The notes beneath the pieces are model-generated. The model had not been told where the DNA came from, ran no database searches, and worked only from the letters and a program-made list of their open reading frames with translations. Source: Pseudomonadota bacterium (GTDB lineage Bacteria; Pseudomonadota; Gammaproteobacteria; Burkholderiales; Rhodocyclaceae). Taken from it: a DNA stretch of 16,845 nt. Positions 14,004 through 16,845 of the stretch are shown in pieces. A program made the translations under genes and the position numbers. The DNA lies in assembly GCA_021811225.1 (NCBI GenBank), contig JAJZPJ010000037.1, forward strand, positions 1 through 16,845, read 5' to 3'. Every line of letters begins with the position of its first letter. Within the stretch, counting starts at the first letter, position 1.

Positions 14004-14019
14004 GGCTGATCGAGCGGTA

Positions 14020-14048
14020 GGGTGCGGCGAACGGGGTGAGCGGCGGCG
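14020..14048. repeat. Possible eroded fragment of the 75-bp repeat
   Basis: Between yajC and secD, 29 bp on the minus strand match the CCCCCACGCTCAC...GCCCCC part of the secD-secF repeat at 22 of 29 positions without gaps, including an unbroken CGCTCAC and CGTTCGC. GC-rich composition makes a chance match possible. Confidence 0.3.
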
Positions 14049-14076
14049 GGCGGCAGGACGGCAAGCCCTCGGGTGC

Positions 14077-14403
14077 TTACAGGTTCTTCAGCGTGCCCTT
14101 GGGCAGGATGGTGACGACCGATGGCTTCTGCACCTGAATCTCCACCTTCTCGGCGATCTCCAGGGTGATGTAGTTCTCGCCGACCTTGACTATGCGGCCG
14201 GCGATGCCGCCGCCGATGATGACCTCGTCGCCCTTGGCCAGCGCCGCGACCATCGCCTTCAGTTCCTTGGCGCGCTTCATCTGCGGCCGGATCATCAGGA
14301 ACCAGAGCACGACGAACATCAGGATGATCGGCAACAGACCGGTCAGCGTACTCATCGGGCCGCCGGGGGCGGCGGCTTGGGCGTAGGCATTGGAAATCAG
14401 CAC
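14077..14403 (-). CDS. yajC: Preprotein translocase subunit YajC
   Basis: A 108-residue single-pass inner-membrane protein associated with SecDF. The membrane helix is TGLLPIILMFVVLWFLMIRP (about 20-40), followed by the family block QMKRAKELKAMVAALAKGDEVIIGGG and a cytoplasmic C-terminus ending VVTILPKGTLKNL. The GTG at 14403 is chosen as start: GGAG lies 6 nt upstream, and the product then begins MLISNAYAQ as in related proteins. A TTG 12 nt upstream would place the Shine-Dalgarno inside the gene. It follows tgt by 38 nt and may have its own promoter there, ahead of secD and secF. Confidence 0.95.
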   Translation of the reverse strand: MLISNAYAQAAAPGGPMSTLTGLLPIILMFVVLWFLMIRPQMKRAKELKAMVAALAKGDEVIIGGGIAGRIVKVGENYITLEIAEKVEIQVQKPSVVTILPKGTLKNL

Positions 14404-14435
14404 GGCGGGCTCCAAATCAACAATGGTAACGGGGC

Positions 14436-14444
14436 ATTATATCA
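14436..14444 (-). promoter_or_regulatory. Extended -10 promoter for yajC-secDF overlapping tgt stop
   Basis: The minus strand reads TGATATAAT (14444-14436), a perfect TGnTATAAT. Its TGA is the tgt stop codon. A start near 14429 would leave a leader of about 25 nt with the GGAG ribosome site before the yajC GTG. No clear -35 is seen. Confidence 0.5.
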
Positions 14445-15548
14445 GCCGCCGGCGCGCGCCCAGCGGAATTCGGCCACGTGGGCGTCGAGGCGGTCGGCCG
14501 CGATCGCCTCGCGCAACTCGCGCATCAGCGTCTGGTAGTAGTGGAGGTTGTGGTAGGTGTTCAGGCGCGCGCCCAGGATCTCGCGCGAGCGGTGCAGGTG
14601 ATGGAGATAGCTGCGGCTGAAATTCCGGCAGGTGTAGCAGTCGCAGCTCTCGTCCACCGGCCGCAGGTCGCTCTTGTATTGCGCATTCTTGATCTTGACC
14701 TCGCCGTGGCGGGTGAACAGCCAGCCGTTCCTGGCGTTCCGGGTCGGCATCACGCAGTCGAACATGTCGATGCCCTGGCAGACGGCGAACACCAGGTCTT
14801 CCGGCGTACCCACGCCCATCAGGTAGCGCGGCCGGTCCTGGGGCAGGCGGGGGGCGAGGTGCGCCAGGATGCGCGCCATGTCTTCCTTCGGCTCGCCCAC
14901 CGAGAGGCCGCCGATGGCGTAGCCGTCGAAGCCGATGGCGCGCAGCGCCGCCAGCGACTCGTCGCGCAGATCCTCATACATGCCGCCCTGAACGATGCCG
15001 AACAGCGCGTTACGGTTCTCCAGACGATCGTGTTCGGCGCGCGAGCGCTGCGCCCAGCGCAACGACAGCCGCATCGACTCGGCCGCCTGCCCGCGGTCGG
15101 CGGGGTAGGGCGTGCATTCGTCGAAGATCATCGCGATGTCGGAATCGAGCACGCGCTGGATGCGCATCGATTCCTCCGGCGTCAGGAACAGCCGGTCGCC
15201 GTTGATCGGCGAGGCGAAGCGCACCCCCTCCTCGGAAATCTTGCGCAGTGCGCCCAAGGAAAACACCTGGAAGCCGCCCGAATCGGTGAGGATGGGCCCG
15301 TCCCAGGCCATGAAGCGGTGCAGTCCGCCGTGGGCGGCGATGACCTCGAGTCCCGGGCGCAGCCACAGATGGAAGGTGTTGCCGAGCAGGATCTGCGCGC
15401 CGATCTCGCGGATTTCAAAGGGTGCCATCGCCTTGACCGTGCCGTAGGTGCCCACCGGCATGAAGGCGGGGGTGTCGACCTCGCCGTGGGCCAGCGTCAG
15501 ACGGCCGCGGCGGGCGGCGCCGGAGGTGGCGAGCAGGTCAAACTTCAT
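14442..15548 (-). CDS. tgt: tRNA-guanine transglycosylase
   Basis: A 368-residue TIM-barrel enzyme (E. coli Tgt 375) that swaps G34 for preQ1 in tRNAs with GUN anticodons, the first tRNA-level step of queuosine synthesis. The catalytic aspartates are D89 in LTDSGGFQVFS and the nucleophile D264 in QGIDMFDCVMPTRNARNG. The zinc site is complete: C302, C304, C307 and H333. The bacterial-type FGIVQGG motif and GGLSVGEP are present. The ATG at 15548 gives the family N-terminus MKFDLLATSGAARRGRLTLAHG and overlaps the end of queA by 11 nt, which indicates translational coupling. Its stop codon is part of a possible promoter for yajC. Confidence 0.97.
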   Translation of the reverse strand: MKFDLLATSGAARRGRLTLAHGEVDTPAFMPVGTYGTVKAMAPFEIREIGAQILLGNTFHLWLRPGLEVIAAHGGLHRFMAWDGPILTDSGGFQVFSLGALRKISEEGVRFASPINGDRLFLTPEESMRIQRVLDSDIAMIFDECTPYPADRGQAAESMRLSLRWAQRSRAEHDRLENRNALFGIVQGGMYEDLRDESLAALRAIGFDGYAIGGLSVGEPKEDMARILAHLAPRLPQDRPRYLMGVGTPEDLVFAVCQGIDMFDCVMPTRNARNGWLFTRHGEVKIKNAQYKSDLRPVDESCDCYTCRNFSRSYLHHLHRSREILGARLNTYHNLHYYQTLMRELREAIAADRLDAHVAEFRWARAGG

Positions 15549-16575
15549 GGGGCTGCCTGGCAAGGAACATCGCGTCGCCGTAGCTATAGAAACGGTAGCC
15601 CTGGGCGATCGCGTGGGCATAGGCGCGGCGCAGGTTTTCCAGGCCGCCGAAGGCCGACACCAGCATCAGCAGCGTCGATTTGGGCAGGTGGAAGTTGGTG
15701 ATCAGCGCATCGACCACGCGGAATCTGAAGCCGGGCAGGATGAACAGCTCGGTCTCCGCTTCGCCTGCGCGCAGCTCTCCTTGCAATGCCGCCGACTCCA
15801 GCGTCCTCAGGGTCGTCGTGCCCACCGCGACGACCCTGCCGCCGCGTCGCCGAGTGTCTTCGATCGCGTCCACCGTCTCCTGAGGCAGTCGATAGCGCTC
15901 GCTGTGCATGTGATGTTCCGCGAGATCCCGGACCCGCACCGGCTGGAAGGTGCCGGCGCCGACGTGCAGCGTCACCGTGGCGAGGGCGCAGCCGCGGGTT
16001 TTCAGCGCTTCGATCATCGCCTGGTCGAAATGCAGGCCGGCGGTCGGCGCCGCGACCGAGCCGCGCTCGCGCGAGTACACCGTCTGGTAGCGGGCTTCGT
16101 CGGCATCCCCGGCGGCGCGTTCGATGTAGGGCGGCAGCGGCAGGCGGCCGTGGCGCTCCAGCAGTTCCGCGACATCCTCAGCACCATCGATGCGCAGCCG
16201 ATAGAATTCGCCCGCGCGCGCGACCACCTCGGCCGCGACGGCCCCCTCCAGATGCAGCCTCGATCCGGCCCGGGGCGGCTTGCTGGCGCGCACCTGGGCC
16301 AGCAGCTCTTGCCCGCCCAGCAAGCGCTCGACCAGCACCTCGATCCGGCCGCCGCTGTCCTTGATCCCGAACAGCCGGGCGTGCAGCACGCGCGTGTCGT
16401 TGATCACCAGGAGATCGCCGGGAGCCAGCAATTCGGTCAGATCGCCGAAGCGGCGGTCCTCGGTCAGTCCGCCCTCGAGCCGCAGCAGGCGGCTCGAACT
16501 GCGCACCGGCAACGGCGCCTGGGCGATCAGTTCGGGCGGCAGGGAATAGTCGAAATCGTCTAGTGTGAGCGGCAT
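15538..16575 (-). CDS. queA: S-adenosylmethionine:tRNA ribosyltransferase-isomerase
   Basis: A 345-residue cytoplasmic enzyme of typical length (E. coli 356). It transfers the ribosyl part of S-adenosylmethionine to preQ1-tRNA made by Tgt, giving epoxyqueuosine. Family landmarks are the N-terminal LDDFDYSLPPELIAQAPLPVRSSSRLL, NDTRVLHARLFG (59-70), PTAGLHFD (177-184) and the C-terminal TNFHLPKSTLLMLVSAFGG. The ATG at 16575 is the only sensible start and has no clear Shine-Dalgarno. It is the first gene of the queA-tgt-yajC-secD-secF order also found in E. coli. It diverges from the tRNA-Leu gene, whose likely -35 lies only 4 nt from this start codon. Confidence 0.97.
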   Translation of the reverse strand: MPLTLDDFDYSLPPELIAQAPLPVRSSSRLLRLEGGLTEDRRFGDLTELLAPGDLLVINDTRVLHARLFGIKDSGGRIEVLVERLLGGQELLAQVRASKPPRAGSRLHLEGAVAAEVVARAGEFYRLRIDGAEDVAELLERHGRLPLPPYIERAAGDADEARYQTVYSRERGSVAAPTAGLHFDQAMIEALKTRGCALATVTLHVGAGTFQPVRVRDLAEHHMHSERYRLPQETVDAIEDTRRRGGRVVAVGTTTLRTLESAALQGELRAGEAETELFILPGFRFRVVDALITNFHLPKSTLLMLVSAFGGLENLRRAYAHAIAQGYRFYSYGDAMFLARQPHEV

Positions 16576-16578
16576 CGG

Positions 16579-16607
16579 TTGAAGCGGCGGGGCATTTCGC
16601 GGATAAT
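16579..16607 (+). promoter_or_regulatory. Sigma70-type promoter for tRNA-Leu
   Basis: TTGAAG (16579-16584, 4/6) and GATAAT (16602-16607, 5/6) are separated by exactly 17 bp. A start near 16614 would give a precursor leader of about 75 nt. That leader begins with a possible small hairpin GCTCTC/GAGAGC (16612-16632). Confidence 0.5.
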
Positions 16608-16689
16608 GCGCGCTCTCGAAGTGAGTGAGAGCAAGCGGGCGCGGCCGCCATTCTACGCGAGTCCGCCCTCACGCAGCTTGAGCATCCTG

Positions 16690-16774
16690 GCCGGGATGGC
16701 GGAATTGGTAGACGCAGCGGACTCAAAATCCGCCGCCGCAAGGTGTGGGGGTTCGAGTCCCCCTCCCGGCACCA
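16690..16774 (+). tRNA. tRNA-Leu (anticodon CAA)
   Basis: An 85-nt class II tRNA. The acceptor stem pairs GCCGGGA (16690-16696) with TCCCGGC (16764-16770), followed by discriminator A and an encoded CCA (16772-16774). The anticodon stem GCGGA/TCCGC holds the loop CTCAAAA with CAA at 16724-16726, reading UUG codons. The long variable arm between 16734 and 16750 and the GGTTCGAGTCC T-arm support the leucine class. It is transcribed away from queA. No T-run terminator is visible before the window ends. Confidence 0.96.
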
Positions 16775-16845
16775 GCAGTAAAGACAAAGCCCTCGGGCCG
16801 ATTCGATCAGCCGAGGCGGAAGGATCCCACCGCGGCATTCAGTTG

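Noticed and set aside
10881..14009. A 1042-codon plus-strand open frame opposite the whole secD-secF region.
   Set aside because: It is a mirror of codon bias in GC-rich genes. Its product is rich in His, Gln, Arg, Gly and Val with no domain, while the opposite strand has full-length, motif-complete SecD and SecF.
14478..15701. A 407-codon plus-strand frame opposite tgt and queA.
   Set aside because: Shadow of two well-supported genes; the product has typical antisense composition.
16612..16632. GCTCTC/GAGAGC hairpin as a riboswitch for queA.
   Set aside because: It is a single short stem with a 9-nt loop and none of the features of a preQ1 aptamer, and it lies at the likely start of the tRNA precursor.
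16788..16820. CCTCGG...CCGAGG pairing after tRNA-Leu as a terminator or attachment site.
   Set aside because: The 6-bp stem has a long loop and no following T-run, and there is no second copy of the tRNA end or an integrase in the window.
16653..16838. Minus-strand frames crossing the tRNA-Leu gene.
   Set aside because: The product has the familiar false peptide GGGLEPPHLAAADFESAAS that arises from reading a tRNA antisense; the tRNA cloverleaf explains the sequence.

Overview
This is a GC-rich bacterial chromosomal window with dense, mostly housekeeping gene content. It most likely comes from a betaproteobacterium, probably Rhodocyclales or a close relative. That placement is inferred from protein character (a class II cytochrome c', a WaaF-type heptosyltransferase implying a Gram-negative outer membrane, a zf-CHCC protein beside ilvE, a DUF2322-like gene after purB) and from gene order. 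No phage, insertion sequence or CRISPR array is visible.

Layout. Bases 1-203 hold the 3' end of a Nudix hydrolase gene. It converges on a minus-strand block read from about 5515 down to 211: ilvE, a small zf-CHCC zinc-finger gene, a waaF-like heptosyltransferase, an NTF2-like gene, phosphomannomutase/phosphoglucomutase, and an EAL-HDOD signalling protein. Divergent from ilvE are nudJ and mnmA (plus strand, 5611-7213). A REP-like palindromic element separates mnmA from a convergent glutathione S-transferase gene. Divergent from the GST gene are purB and a DUF2322-like gene, followed by a cytochrome c' gene with its own promoter and a strong terminator. The rest is a minus-strand block read from 16575 to 10344: queA, tgt, yajC, secD, secF and a cytochrome b561-type gene. 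A tRNA-Leu(CAA) gene lies divergently from queA at the right end.

Functions. The window combines branched-chain amino acid synthesis (ilvE), LPS core and sugar-phosphate metabolism (waaF, PMM/PGM), tRNA modification (mnmA for s2U34; tgt and queA for queuosine), purine synthesis (purB), Sec-dependent export (yajC, secD, secF) and periplasmic/membrane haem proteins (cytochrome c', cytochrome b561).

Most notable signal. The roughly 165-bp gap between secD and secF contains an exact tandem duplication of a 75-bp GC-rich palindromic repeat. On the secDF strand the duplicated unit is an open frame of 2 x 25 codons. It starts after a strong Shine-Dalgarno just behind the secD stop and ends 2 nt before the secF ATG. 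It looks like a repeat insertion that became a translated bridge between two genes whose products are needed together. Other signals are an extended -10 promoter that uses the tgt stop codon, near-identical promoter and discriminator sequences at nudJ and purB, and a REP-like element beside an inverted GST gene at the position where E. coli carries hflD.
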